From the NCBI GenBank assembly GCA_030411725.1, contig MU839837.1, positions 744,001 to 808,000 of the forward strand: 64,000 nucleotides of DNA. Direction: 5' to 3'. Position 1 is the first letter of the stretch, and each line of letters starts with the position of its first letter. Under the pieces are notes generated by a model, which ran no database searches, was not told the DNA's origin, and worked only from the letters and a program-made list of their open reading frames with translations. Shown in pieces: positions 11,010 to 22,401 of this stretch. Both the position numbers and the translations under genes were made by a program. Source of the DNA: Echria macrotheca. Taxonomy: Eukaryota > Ascomycota > Sordariomycetes > Sordariales > Schizotheciaceae.

Positions 11010-12106
11010 CTAGTTGAAAAACACCAGGACGCCCTCCCGCTTAGCCTTTTCTTTCGAGTACGTGACCCGGTGCACCTCCTTGCCATTCGCATCCACCAAG
11101 ACGATGCTGCCGCCCTTGTTGCTGAGGGGAGCCTTGGGCACAATGACGGCCTTCTTGCTCTGCGGGCCAATGCGAATACCGTGCAGAGGCTGTTTCTGAC
11201 CAATGCCGTTCGAGATACTCCAGCCCTCGAGAGACATCGGTTCGGTCGAAGAATTGTGCAAGTACACCGTCTCGCCCTCGCCGTGCGTCGGATGCTGGTC
11301 AGGGCCAAAGGGGTTGATGAGAGCAGCTTCGATCGACACCAGCGAAGGCCGAGGAGCTGGAACGTTGGGTCCCTCTTCTCCCCCCTGCGGAAAGTTTCCG
11401 CTCAAGAGGTCGGCGAATGTTTGGTCGGTGATCGGTCTGCCCTCATCGTCTGTCTCAAACGCCTGAACGGCGAAAGCGAGGAAGATGGCTTCCCAATGAC
11501 CGTCTGGGAACTCCATAATGATACCACCATCCTGGAAAACACCGTTGTCTTGTTCAAAAGGCGCATGGTTGCCCTGGTTCATGTGAATGTCGTGCATACC
11601 ATTCTCCCCGCTCTGTCCTGTTGCCAAGTGTTAGCTTAGCACAGAAGGGGTATGAACATATCCGAACGAAACATACCATCATTATGAAAGCGCTGGCCAA
11701 AGATGTAAACATCAGCCTTCTGGGCGACAGCCTGGTCGAGAATTGGGTCAATGAACTCAAGGATATCATGGCTCTCGCCGGGTGCATTGTGTGACAGCAG
11801 AGTACCAGTATCGATATCCAGGAAGGTACCCCGGAGATAGTCGAGTGCCAAACTGTCCGGCCCCATTTCACTGTGGAAGCCAAGAGGGAGCGCCCTCAGG
11901 CGGTCGACAACCGGAGATACCCTGGCAAAATCACGGATGAACCAATACACGAGACGGGTGTCTTCCGACTTGGACATGACGTTCACGGCTGCCTTAAACC
12001 GGTCGCCACTCGTGTCGGTGAAGAAGAGGTAGCCATGGTCCGGCTTGGCTGAGCCCTGCCAGTCGAGGGGCTCTCCCTTCCAAACTCCGTAGCGTGCGAT
12101 GGGCAT
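11010..12106 (-). CDS. DUF2278 (YukJ-like) protein with lamin-tail-like domain
   Basis: Two exons, 12106-11677 and 11617-11010 (intron 59 nt), 345 residues. The N-terminal two thirds (from PIARYGVWKGEPLDW through KAAVNVMSK, LDYLRG, ADVYIFGQRFHNDGQSGENGMHDIHMNQGN to PDGHWEAIFLAFAVQAFETDDEG) match the DUF2278/YukJ family known mostly from bacteria. The intron falls inside the conserved block and the joined sequence reads through correctly. The last 110 residues (ETVYLHNSSTEPMSLEGWSISN ... GGSIVLVDANGKEVHRVTY) look like a lamin-tail (LTD) beta-sandwich, an arrangement also seen in bacterial members. There is no signal peptide. The His/Asp-rich segment GMHDIHMNQGNH could bind metal (inference). 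Biochemical function unknown. Confidence 0.8.
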
Positions 12107-12978
12107 TTCGGAAAGCTGAGAGCAAACTTGTGTCTGATCAGAAGAACTAAGATAGTTATCGCAAAGTCGAAGATACAGAGCCAATAACACCAGACATTCG
12201 CAGGGAAAGACGCTGGTATTTGTACTCGTACCGTGCTACGTACAACATGTCGGTCCTGAGGAGGGGGAAGGGACTCGTTTGAGGGAACGGGGTTTCTGTC
12301 ATTGTTGTGCGACGTGAAGTCACAAGTGGGTGTAGCTGTGCGGGCACACCGGTCGTAGCTGCCGACCTGAGTCTGGCTCAGCCCTCAAGCACGGCAACTG
12401 CGTCCGAGAGTAACACAGGAAGAAGCACGTTTCACCGCTCCCACGACGATTGGCCATGACAATGTTGCAACGCGTGGCGTTGAGCACCCGGCCGGATTTC
12501 GCTTAGTTCTCAGCCCTGTGTGCAAACTCCCGATCAGACTGGCCATCCAGACCATCCAGACCAAAGCCACAGTGGTGAGTGGCCAGACAAACCATCGCTG
12601 ACCTGACCGTCCTCCAGGCTAAATCTGCCAGCCTTCGGACATCGTCAGCACTTATGGTTGCACAGAGAGTTAATTGAGGGGTCAATTGGCCCAAGTACGA
12701 TGCAGTTGCCGGCTTGAAGCACGACTTGTCACATCTCGGCCCGGGCCACTCAGCCCAGACACCCGGTTCAAGCGTACCTTATCGTTGGGTTCGGAAAGCA
12801 GGATGGAAATGTCTCCAATGAAAATCAGCTCATTATTGACGTCTAAACTCTTGGCTACATATATCGAGCACGAACCTCTGCCAAGCTCGAGATCCAGACC
12901 CCAGAGCAAGCACTTTTTGCTACCTTATCTTTGCTGTTCGAGACACGCCTGCAAATGACCCTTCCATCCACAGCTTCG
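12107..12978. other. Spacer, no gene recognised
   Basis: About 870 bases upstream of the DUF2278 gene and downstream of the small cysteine-rich gene. Only short open frames on both strands; none has a recognisable domain or start context. Confidence 0.45.
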
Positions 12979-13424
12979 CTATACCGTATCCGTTGCTCGT
13001 GGATACACGGTCACATAGATAGTGGTCACGTCGACATCGGGAGTGGGTTGAGTGAGCGGAGGATAGACAGTAACCGTCTTCGTCACAGGAGCCACGTCGC
13101 ATCGTGAGTTGTTGCAGACGTAGTCGAGGTCGCAGTCATTTTCCGTCTGACAGGGATCACCTATGACGGATGGGTCAGTATTTTTCGCCATGTCATGTTT
13201 TAGACCTTACCAAGGCAGTGTCCTTCCCATTCGCAGACTTCCCCGGTGGTTGAGCCGCCACCGCTCCCTCCCCAGCCCGAACCGCCACCTTCACGTCCAC
13301 CTCCCCATCCTCCACCCCACTGTCTATCGGCGAGCTTGGTGGCTTCTGAACCGGCAACAACTACCACGGCGGCACGACACCGGACGCCAAAGGCTAGGAG
13401 TGTGAAGAAAGAAGTTGATCTCAT
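12979..13424 (-). CDS. Small secreted Gly/Trp-rich, six-cysteine protein
   Basis: Two exons, 13424-13211 and 13160-12979 (intron 50 nt), 131 residues. A hydrophobic N-terminus acts as probable signal peptide. It is followed by a low-complexity stretch of Gly with regularly spaced Trp (WGGGWGGG type, residues about 37-58), then a compact cysteine domain with spacing C-x5-C-x4-C-x5-C-x5-C-x4-C (GEVCEWEGHCLGDPC then QTENDCDLDYVC then NNSRC). The intron lies inside the domain and splicing gives the complete cysteine pattern. The tail contains two copies of VTVYP and is Thr/Pro/Val-rich, a likely O-glycosylated wall-associated segment. The pattern resembles small cysteine-rich modules seen in fungal secreted proteins. 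I do not recognise a characterised homologue and assign no function. Confidence 0.72.
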
Positions 13425-14660
13425 CTTGGCGGATTACCGAGACAAATATGACGAGGAAGTATGGGACGACCTCGGGGACAACACAAGTTCGGTACCTAGG
13501 TAGCTTACCACTTGAATCCTGGAACCATCTTCCCCATGCTTCCGGGTGCACCACTGCCCTTTTATACGCCAGTAATCCGCTCAAGACACGTTGTATATCA
13601 CATGGGTCGCGGCACTTGGACCAAAACGTAACCAGGAAGATTGCCCAGCCTGTGTCACCATACATATATACCCCTGATCCGGCACATCTCGAAGGTGGTA
13701 TGCGGCCAAAATCTGGGGTGCAGGCTGAGTATTAAGAGACGCTACAGTCTTTATTTTTTCATGTGAAATTTTCTCCGGGACAAGACTGGCTTGGTTACCT
13801 CAAACCTCAGAGCCAATCACCCGGTTGGCTCCGGCCTTGTCGTCATCACCAGAAACAGGAAGAAGCTCGTTTATTCTGCGGGGTGCCAAGGCTTACCCCG
13901 GAGCCAAGCCCGTTGCATGATCGCGATCTTTTTCCCAAGAACTCCAAACGGCGTGTATAAAATGCCAAGACACATCTTGGAATTTTCTCGGAGCCATTCG
14001 CCTGGCAGAGATGATTTCCTACCTACCTAGCTTGCTACTAGGTGCCAGATACCTACCGGATATAACTAAGGTACATGTACCTAAGCAACCTTCCCTGATG
14101 AGCTCGAACCAGACACTGATCTGCCGAAATCCACGGTGAAGTCTGCAATGGAACACTCGGCATGCTTGACACGATCAAGCATTCTCCGTCGTGCTCCCCC
14201 GCCCACTGCTACCGTAACAATCGGACTATATCAACCTTTCTAGCCTACGTGTACTCTTGCGAGATTGCGTCACTACCCCGATATTGTGAAATTTCTCACC
14301 GAAGATGAGGATTCCGTTTTGGCAATCCGATCGAGATCCGTGGGCGGGGACGTATACTTCAGTCCTGCTGATGAGGACTTGCCCAGCCGGGTCATCGTAT
14401 CGTCAACAAATCCCCATTCGCGGGAACAGTCTTTGCATCTTGGCAATCCGTTTCCGGCGTTATAGCTGACCCTGTGCCTTAATCGTGATACCATTACGTT
14501 TGGTACGACGTGAACAGCATCGGTCTTGGCTGATTCCTCTCGTCGGCGGAAAAGCTACGATACCGACATGGACCTTAATCCTAGTCCACATGGTTCACTT
14601 GGTTCGACTGCTCCTATCCAAACGACATGTTCTCCTTCAACCCCGAGTCGCAAGTAGATA
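13425..14660. other. Spacer with several CCTA/TAGG motifs
   Basis: About 1.2 kb. GGTACCTAGGTAGC at 13491-13504 and a cluster at about 14019-14085 (CCTACCTACCTAG, ACTAGGTGCC, ATACCTACC, AAGGTACATGTACCT) belong to the dispersed palindromic motif family. No coding frame is convincing. Confidence 0.5.
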
Positions 14661-15470
14661 TCAATATGTCCCTCCCTCGGCGACCAGCTCTTTGACTGGA
14701 AACTCTGCCTCCACCTCCGTCACGCCCCTCTGCCTGGCCTCCTCCATGATCGCCACCGTCGCCGTTGCCCCAACTCTCGACGCTCCCAATGTCATGACAT
14801 AGACAATCTCATCCAGCGTTCGCACGCCGCCGGCCGCCTTGATCTTGACATCCGGCCCACAACTCGCACGCATGAGCTTCAGATGCGGCGCCGTAGCCCC
14901 TTTGTACGAGTACATACCCCCAGGCTGCTTGACGAACCCGTACCCGGTCGACGTCTTGACATACGCCACACCCAGCTCGGTACAAATCCTGCACAACTCA
15001 ACAATATGCTTATCCCCTAGATAATCATTCTCGAAGATGACTTTGAGAATCCCCGTCTGGCCATCACCGGCGCCGCCGATCCCGATACTCGTGACGGTAC
15101 GGTTGACGGCGGCGATCTCGTCTCTGACATAGTCCCAGTCGCCGCCGAGGACCTTGCCCACGTTGACCACCATGTCGATCTCGTGCGCGCCGGTCTGCAT
15201 GGCCTCCTTGGCCTCGGCGACTTTGATCGAGGTCGTCGAGTTGCCGTGCGGGAACCCGACCACGGCGCAGATGCGCACGCTGCTGCCGGCGAGGGCTTGG
15301 CGGGCGAGCGGGATGTGGTAGGGCTTGATGCAGGCGGCGGCGACGTCGTATTTGCGAGCGATGGCGAGGCCCTCGGACACGTCGGCGTCGGTCATGGTCG
15401 GGTGGAGCAGGGAGTGGTCGATCAGCTTGGCGATGGCGCCGAGGGAAAGGGGGATGGTTTTGGGTGACAT
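14661..15470 (-). CDS. deoC: Deoxyribose-phosphate aldolase
   Basis: Uninterrupted frame of 269 residues. Class I aldolase that reversibly splits 2-deoxy-D-ribose 5-phosphate into acetaldehyde and glyceraldehyde 3-phosphate, the last step in using deoxynucleosides. The family hallmarks are all present: LIDHSLLHPTMTD near the start, AVVGFPHGNST, HEIDMVVNVG with the catalytic Asp99, the Schiff-base lysine K172 in AYVKTSTGYG, and K211 in VKIKAAGGVRTLDE. Length agrees with the eukaryotic/bacterial family. There is no targeting signal, so it is probably cytosolic. Neighbours do not suggest a nucleoside operon-like cluster. Confidence 0.95.
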   Translation of the reverse strand: MSPKTIPLSLGAIAKLIDHSLLHPTMTDADVSEGLAIARKYDVAAACIKPYHIPLARQALAGSSVRICAVVGFPHGNSTTSIKVAEAKEAMQTGAHEIDMVVNVGKVLGGDWDYVRDEIAAVNRTVTSIGIGGAGDGQTGILKVIFENDYLGDKHIVELCRICTELGVAYVKTSTGYGFVKQPGGMYSYKGATAPHLKLMRASCGPDVKIKAAGGVRTLDEIVYVMTLGASRVGATATVAIMEEARQRGVTEVEAEFPVKELVAEGGTY

Positions 15471-17006
15471 TTTAGGTTATCGGTTGCTGGTCGTCGTTTT
15501 CTGAGGCCTGAAGATGGTTTTGGGTTTGGACAAAAACATCGAGAACATGGAGCATGGTGTTGTGAACTTGGGATACCAGTACCCGGCAGCGGGGTTCGGA
15601 TGACGGCTTGCTTGGTGCTAACGAGGAAGTACCTGCAGATACCCCATATCGCAGTTACCAACGGCAAGTCCCGAAAATTCATGCATTTACGTGGTTTTGA
15701 TATCGAAGATCATGGGGAGCTTGATTTAACCAAGTGTTTAAAACTAGAAACATGTCAATGTGCGGAAGTTCAAGCCCTAGCTCGGATTGGAAACATAACC
15801 ACTAACAACTTAGATCTCGATATGCGGGGAGCACGCCGGGGATGATCGTGAGGGGCGGGCCCACCCACAGCTGCAAACTACGACCCAACAAACGGCGGAC
15901 ATGAGATGGATTGACAGTCAAGACAAGACTTTGTTATACGGGCAAACCATCCCGAAAACAGGCCTGTGCTTGGTTCTTCCTACCTCGATGGGGCAAAGAT
16001 TGACACCCCGCAATATCAGCTGCTGCTTTGGCAGACACGACCTCGGAAGCCGGCCCAGAACTTTCGGCAATCGATATTTCATCCCAACCTTCGCACAACT
16101 GACGGGACCATCCCGCCCCCATCACCTCTCGACATCACCACACCAACGCTCTGCAATATGGAATCCGATCATTTTTGCTGTCCGTGCGCCGAGGGATAAA
16201 CCTGGTTGGGTCTATCCTTTCACGTCGCTTCAGCGCCCAGCCAACAATATTTCCCGATTTCTCTCTGGCAGCGGAAGCATGCAGACGCGCGCCGATCAAC
16301 TTCACCCCGGCCTCTCTGTCGAAGCCGCAGGAGTACATCAGACCTTCAAAGCCAACTACTCGTCAGGCAGTAGTCTCGAATCAATAGTTACGGAAGCCTG
16401 GTCGGCGGTGTTTGGCTGAACGCCTGTTTGGTACGCGGTCCACGTCACCATGACGCTTCGATCTGACGTTGCAAGGCCGATGCCATGAGCCATGACAATG
16501 TCAAAAACCACGCGTCCTTTCGACCTGGAAGACGATGCTGCCCTCGGTGAGGACGGAGAGCGTTGCTCCTCTCGGCACAGCGAAACAGCCGCTTCGGTTA
16601 TAGTGCACGGCTTTTAAGCACTCGAAACGGGCAAGAGAGCGGCACGGTTGAAGCTCGCCGGGCCGTGTCAAGACCTCGATTCAGAACAGGCAAAAGCAGG
16701 AACGGCCACAGCATCGCTGTTTCAGAGGCCAATGACCTTGCTTATGGCCAGTTGGACAGTCACAATGCTGCCAGGCTCACGGCGCTATTGGAAGACCAAG
16801 GTCGGAAGCACGGCTGGCCAGACCCTCATGTCGTCGGCTCCTTGTCTGCCTACTCCCGCTTCGCATGACATCCGCCCGTCATCCGCACACCATCAGCATG
16901 TGCACCGCCCGCTGCCCACCATCCTAAATCCGTGTGTGTCCGTGTCTCTGACCGCAAGCACCGACGCACTGTCGCTCTTGAATCATGTCGCTTCGGCTGC
17001 TACAAG
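15471..17006. other. Spacer upstream of the NLR gene
   Basis: About 1.5 kb between two divergent genes (aldolase leftward, NLR rightward). Two open frames (15901-16419 and 16563-16868, plus strand) have no recognisable domain and no splice partners. I see no supported gene. Confidence 0.45.
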
Positions 17007-20000
17007 ATGAAGGCGAGAGAGGACTCGATCAAGTCGGTCGGCTTGTCACTGCTCTACGAGCCAGATGAGCCGACGGACCCGGTAGCAGAGTAAGCGCGCC
17101 CCTACTCGGTCTCTGGATTCGACGCGTCTGACATCGCGTGACGACAGCATCGTGTTCATCCACGGCATCGGGGGTCACCCTATCCGCTCCTGGAAGTGCC
17201 CTGGCCACCTGCAGATACCAACAACGCCGAATTCCACCATCCATCTGTCAACAACGTTGCGAAGGAAGCTGAAAAAGAACCCGCCTACGTCGGAGCTACG
17301 GCGGTCAAACTCGGAGCCTCTACTGGCGTCGAATGCCTTCTCCAGCTCCAACAAATCGAAGAGCATCTTGAGAAAGAACTCGCTAAAGTCGTCTTCGTCC
17401 AGACAGAAGCTCAACGAGTTCAATGACCCACTGGACCAGAGAGTGAGACCCGAGGTGTATTGGCCGCTCGACCTCCTTCCGTCATCATGTCCCGCTGCCA
17501 GAGTCTACACGTGGGGCTACCACACTCTCGTGGTGGACAGGAAGCCATTGCGGTTGCAGAACGACATTTTCGCCCACGCAGGTGAGCTCTTACGCGAGCT
17601 CTCAGCCGCTCGTACGGCACTCGCGACATCCGCACGCCCGATTATCTTCGTTGCGCATTCCACCGGAGGGATCCTGCTCAAAGAGGTATGAGACAATACT
17701 CATGTCAATACCGGAGTATCTAACATGCGCAGGCATTACGGTTATCCGAAATGGAGCGCGACGGACCACTCAAGGAGATTTTGCTATCGACATCGGCTGT
17801 GGTGTTCCTTGGATGTCCACACCGAGCAACGGAGCATTCGACCCTTGCAGACGCCATCAAGAGCATGGCAGCCGTCACATTCCGTGTTGACTCGCACGAC
17901 GCAGTGCTCCAGCACCTCAGCGGCGCCAACAGTGTGGATGCGGAGCTGGGAAGACAGGCTTTTGTGAGGATATGGAATGACTACAACTTCAAGGTTAAGA
18001 CGTTCCAGGAGTCCATCATCCCCAGCTACCGGTTTCTGGAGCTCAGAGCCGAAGCGGTAGGTCCTAGCTTAAATACGCGCAGTACGTGACTAACTCTGCA
18101 GACCATTCGCCGGCTAGCGAGCTTCATCGGCGACCCCCGTGAGAATGCCGAAACGATCAGCGCACTGCATGGCGACTTGTGCAAGTTTGGGTCCTTGGAC
18201 GACCCTGGATACCACGCGGTGGCAAGTTCGCTCGCCCGACTCGTCAGCAACGAGGAAGCGCGGAGGCATGTCCTCAACACGAAGGAGACCGAGTGTCTGG
18301 CCGCCCTCGTCCGCCCCCATTTTACACTCTCGGAGACGCACCCCGCGACGTCGTATCCCGGGACCTGTCTTTGGCTGTACGACCTGCAGGAATTCCAAGC
18401 TTGGCATCACAGGAGCGACAGCAACAAGAATAAGATTTTGTGGATAAAAGGGGAGTCTGGCTGTGGCAAAACAATCCTGCTGCGCTCACTCAGGAGACGG
18501 TTGGAAAGGCAATGGGGTGCAGCTGGGAGCTCTTTCATCTGGACGACGGCGGAGGGATACGACACAAACAGCATCTTCTTCCCCGGGACATCACGACAAC
18601 AGCACGAGGTCAACCCGGCGAACGTATATCGAAGCTTGTTGGCGCAGTTGTTCTTACAAGACCCGAATCTCCGCCGAGCGCTTCTTTCACTCTATAACCA
18701 GCCGCGCAGCGACCCCCTGGTATTGGATGACGCCCTGATCGTGTCATTCTTCGCCGACGACTACATCGACCAAAGGATCCAAACCCCTACCCGACGAACT
18801 TTTATCTTTGTCGATATCGCCGATGACGCGAGTCCTGCTTACGTGGAGGAGCTTGTGTGTCGTCTATCGCAGCTGGCAAGAAACTCCGACTTCAGTATAT
18901 GCGTCGCCAGCGCGTACTATCCGGACTTGGAAGAGGCGAATGCGATCAACATTGTCATGCATCTCCGCAACTCTGACGACGTGCTGAGGTACATCAACCT
19001 AAATCTCGTGGCAGAGTGGGAAGAGAGAAACCGCACGGTAATACGGATAGGAGAGAAGGCTGCGGGGGTCTTTTTGTGGGCCGAGATTGTCGTCAACATC
19101 CTCAACGCGGCCATAACGGAGGGTGCGTCTGAGGACCTGATCGAGTACACGCTGGAAGAAGTCCCCGGTGACCTTCACGGTCTTTACGAGTGGATGTTGG
19201 CGACACTCAACGAGAAGGAGAAAGCGGAGTCTCTCACGCTGTTCCAATGGGTCATCCTCTCGGCCGAGCCGATGCGCCTGAACGACTTATTCATCGCTAT
19301 CCGCCTCACCGAGCCTAACCCTTTTGTATCTTATGACCAGTTTGGTCCATTTATGGCTCTGCACGTGGGTATGCCGCTATCGATGCGTGATATCCGCCAG
19401 CTGCGGAATTCGGAGATCACATCCGACACGCCTTATCAGTTTCACCGCTGGCTGCGAGCCCGCTCGATCGGGCTGCTCGAGCTGAAAACCGACTCCCGCC
19501 AGACTGTCGTCAACGAGCCACTGGGTCTCCAACGAGTCCAACCGATCCACAGCTCCGTCCGCACCTTCTTTTTATCTGGACGTGGGTTCGCCTGCTTGGC
19601 CGAGGATTTTCCGTCGGTTCCCCCAAATTTTACGACCGAGGACTACATTGATGTCTCGCACTACTCACTCCTTCGCGCTTGTCTGACGTACCTGAACATG
19701 CGCGATTTCGAGCATCTCGGGCACAATGTCACGGACGGAAGTCGACGGAATAGCACACTCTCGCCGCTAACATCGCCGAGACCGGGAAGTCGACAGCAGC
19801 AGAACGCGTTCGACCAGCGCAACCTCATCATGTCGAGCTATCCTTTCCTGCAGTACGCCGTCGACAACCTGCTGTTCCACATGCTTAGCCCGCGCTTCTT
19901 CCGGTACTTCCTGCCGCAACACGAGCTGCTTCTGGCCTTCTCGGTAAATCGGGCGAGGCTCTGGCGGCGATGGACTTCGCTTCTGGGCACCGCCGACGGA

Positions 20001-20657
20001 AGAGTCATTGTGGCAAAGCATTCGAGGAGCTCAGCCACTGCCGGTCTGCTCAGCCCGGTGTTTGGTGCAAGGTTCCGGCTCGAGCGTGTTTTTCGTAAAC
20101 TGGAGCATGTGATGAGACACCAGAAACCAGTGGCCGGGAAGGAGAACGGCGGGATATTGTCGCCAATAACACCCATTGGGCCGGCGTCTCCCAAAACACC
20201 GCGGACGCTCGCCGCCGCTGCCGCCGAGGAGAAGACATTCTGGGCGGAGCGGAGCGGAGAGGCGGCAGTGGTAGTTGGAGGGGGCGAGTTCCGGTTGCCG
20301 CCTATTGTGAAGTTGCCCGTTCCGAAACGGACCGGGCCACCGGCAAAGAGCCCGGTGAAGGCATCTATGATACCAGTCAGGAGTCCGGTCGGAGACAAGG
20401 GTAAGGTTGCATCGGTCCGGAGTCCGGTCCAGGTAGCGCCGCGTAGTCCGAAGACGCAGAGTCCACGGATGCGGAGTCCACGGATACAGAGTCCGAAGGC
20501 GCAAAGTCCAAAGGTGCAAATCCCGAAACCGCAGAGTCCGAAGAGGAATGGAGGTAAGAGCCCGCTCACGAGTCCCCTGACCCCGATCAGTCCGTGGGAG
20601 GAGGAGTTTGGGACCGGCAAGCTGGATTTTACTGTTAGCCTGGGATTTGCGGTATAA
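17007..20657 (+). CDS. NOD-like receptor: alpha/beta hydrolase - NACHT - Ser/Pro repeat tail
   Basis: Four exons: 17007-17089, 17148-17685, 17733-18056, 18102-20657 (introns 58, 47, 45 nt), 1166 residues. Residues about 27-315 form a SesB-like/DUF676-type serine hydrolase: oxyanion block IVFIHGIGGHPIRSW, nucleophile S199 in IFVAHSTGG, and VVFLGCPHRATEHSTLADA. A Ser/Lys-rich insert interrupts it at about residues 60-110. Next comes a linker and an NTPase: Walker A GESGCGKT at 432-439 (K438) and Walker B RRTFIFVDIADDAS near 548. A helical region follows (GVFLWAEIVVNIL and LYEWMLATLNEKEKAES are typical of fungal NACHT proteins). There are no ANK, WD40 or TPR repeats. Instead the tail (about 1000-1166) is basic, Ser/Pro-rich and includes seven 5-residue repeats. 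Fungal NLRs of this layout are linked to non-self recognition and regulated cell death; here that is inference. The upstream start was chosen because it gives the usual LSLLYEP lead-in to the hydrolase. Confidence 0.88.
20442..20546 (+). repeat. 15-bp in-frame tandem repeat encoding (Q/R)SP(K/R)x
   Basis: Seven consecutive 15-base units inside the NLR gene encode RSPKT, QSPRM, RSPRI, QSPKA, QSPKV, QIPKP and QSPKR. The DNA units differ at several positions, so this is a diverged minisatellite under protein-level constraint, giving a row of proline-directed kinase sites in a basic tail. Confidence 0.9.
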
Positions 20658-21162
20658 TATTGAATTTGGGGCCTAGGACTTGCAGGTTACAATATTAGCT
20701 CATAATGTTATCCAACTCAATACTTGCGCCAATGCCCGGAAGAGATATAGGCAAGTGAACAAAGTTCCGGTGCAGATCAGATCGAGTCTAGAGTCGTGAA
20801 GAGAGATCAGACATTACAGCCTCACAAGAATCTTCTTCGACTGTTATCTCATATCAGAGTCACTGCACCCAGGGAGCTCACGATTCACCTTTTTTTTTTT
20901 GGCTTCAAATCTATCAACATGTTTTTGTGATGCATTCCCCCCTTTTCTTGGTGTTGTTCCGTTGCCGGTAATTAGCCGCAACTAGCCTCCCGTTTGGTGG
21001 ATGACTAATCCACCCTTCGCAGCGGCGACTTTCCCGTGCCGTGGGGCAATTCGCAATTCGCACGTCAAAACCTCCACCTTCTTCACCTCGAAGCTTTGGT
21101 ACCTACCTACCGAGCACAACACCTCCAACCACCATCGCATTGATGTAACCACCAAACCACCC
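20658..21162. other. Spacer between NLR and Mrx7-like genes
   Basis: About 500 bases with a T10 tract near 20890 and a TACCTACCTACC motif at about 21101-21112. It holds the 3' flank of the NLR gene and the promoter of the next gene. Confidence 0.45.
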
Positions 21163-21551
21163 ATGGCGCCAATCTGGGGACGCGTTCTATGGTCCCTCTA
21201 CCTAGGAGTCGAGGTATTTTCTCCCGTCCTGGCCGTCCCATTCCCATCCTTCCCAAATCGCTAACCATTTGTCCCGTCGGACGACAACAGGCAAAACTCG
21301 TCCAAGCCGTACTCCGCATCCCCGCCTTCCACCACGGCGTGCGCCGAATCCACCGCACGATCGAGGATTTTCGGTACGGGCGCAATCCGCACGAGCCGCT
21401 GCGGCCGGGGGAGGCGACGGAGGATCCGGAGAAGGTTCGGGGGGACGGCGGGGGGTTCCTGAGGTATTTTGTCGAGGAGCTGAGGAATCAGGCGCGCGGC
21501 GGGAGCGGGAGTGGGACGAATCCGCCTGGTCCGCCGGCGTCGAGGGGGTGA
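21163..21551 (+). CDS. Small Mrx7-like (MIOREX component 7) mitochondrial protein
   Basis: Two exons, 21163-21213 and 21291-21551 (intron 77 nt), 103 residues. The spliced start MAPIWGRVLWSLYLGVEAKL is followed by VLRIPAFHHGVRRIHRTIEDFRYGRNPHEP, which matches the pattern of the small fungal Mrx7 family (yeast YNL211C type): a Trp-containing amphipathic start, then a P-x-FH-x2-V-R/K-x-I/V-H segment. The yeast protein is associated with the mitochondrial expressosome (MIOREX). The rest is a Gly/Pro-rich, basic tail. The family call rests on short motifs recalled from memory and is moderate. The gene sits between an NLR and a HET gene but has no evident link to them. Confidence 0.62.
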
Positions 21552-22401
21552 TGATGTGAGCGAGCGAGGCATACAGGTCGATGATATCGACTTGCGGGAG
21601 CGGGGGTTAACACTGGGTTCACGGTTTACGCCGATGAGTTTCGAGATGTCGGCGGCATTGGCGGAGACTGTCGTGCTGTACGGATTGCGGAATACCTGCG
21701 GAATAATGAACATGGAATGGGGGATGATGTCCCTTTGGGTTTATGATGCCGCTTGGGGAAGAGAACTCCGTTGGAGCGGATATTCTCGAGAAGAGGCTTG
21801 GAAGAAAGGTAGAGACAGAGGGATGCGGGCAGGAAGGTTTGCTAGAGAGAGGTCATTGGCAAGCCCGTCCGGCTCGACACCATGGATAACCATACTGGAA
21901 ATCCACAGCGCAGCAGCGCCGGGAGAACAAGGTGCAGGTAGTTTGAAACACCAATCCTGACCGTACCGTATACTTCGCACCTGTGTTACGAAGATAGGCT
22001 TTTTGTGGCTACAAGCCACTTGTGTTGAAACCCCCTGCGATGCCCCGGTCTTCCCCGGACCCATCGTGTCTTCGGGCTCTTCTAATACGGTTGCTGGCCG
22101 TCTACCTAGCTAGTGACTTGCCAGGTGGCGGGCAGGTGCAGTATTTAATTCACATGATGCAGGGGCTAATAAAGAGTCATTTTGAGATAACGTGTGAACT
22201 TTGTGTTGACGTGTAGCTGGATTTTTCATTTTGCTTCTCTCACTCTCCCTACCGCGTGTCGCTCAGGCTGTTCCAATACTTGGATACCAGTGCTCACCAT
22301 GATTTCCGCTTTTGGTATTTTGCGTGCTGCGGGGCAGTTGGCGGCGGTTGCCTTGGCCAGCCCAGCAAACCCAACTTGCCCGCCCCTTTTCATCCACGCA
22401 G
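21552..22401. other. Spacer upstream of the HET gene
   Basis: About 850 bases. An open frame at 21511-21960 overlaps the end of the Mrx7-like gene in another frame and looks non-coding. No other feature recognised. Confidence 0.45.

Noticed and set aside
15901..16419. 172-codon frame upstream of the NLR gene
   Set aside because: No domain, poor codon bias, and no conserved features; lies in a divergent promoter region.
21511..21960. 149-codon frame after the Mrx7-like gene
   Set aside because: It begins inside the coding end of the Mrx7-like gene in another frame and has no recognised domain.
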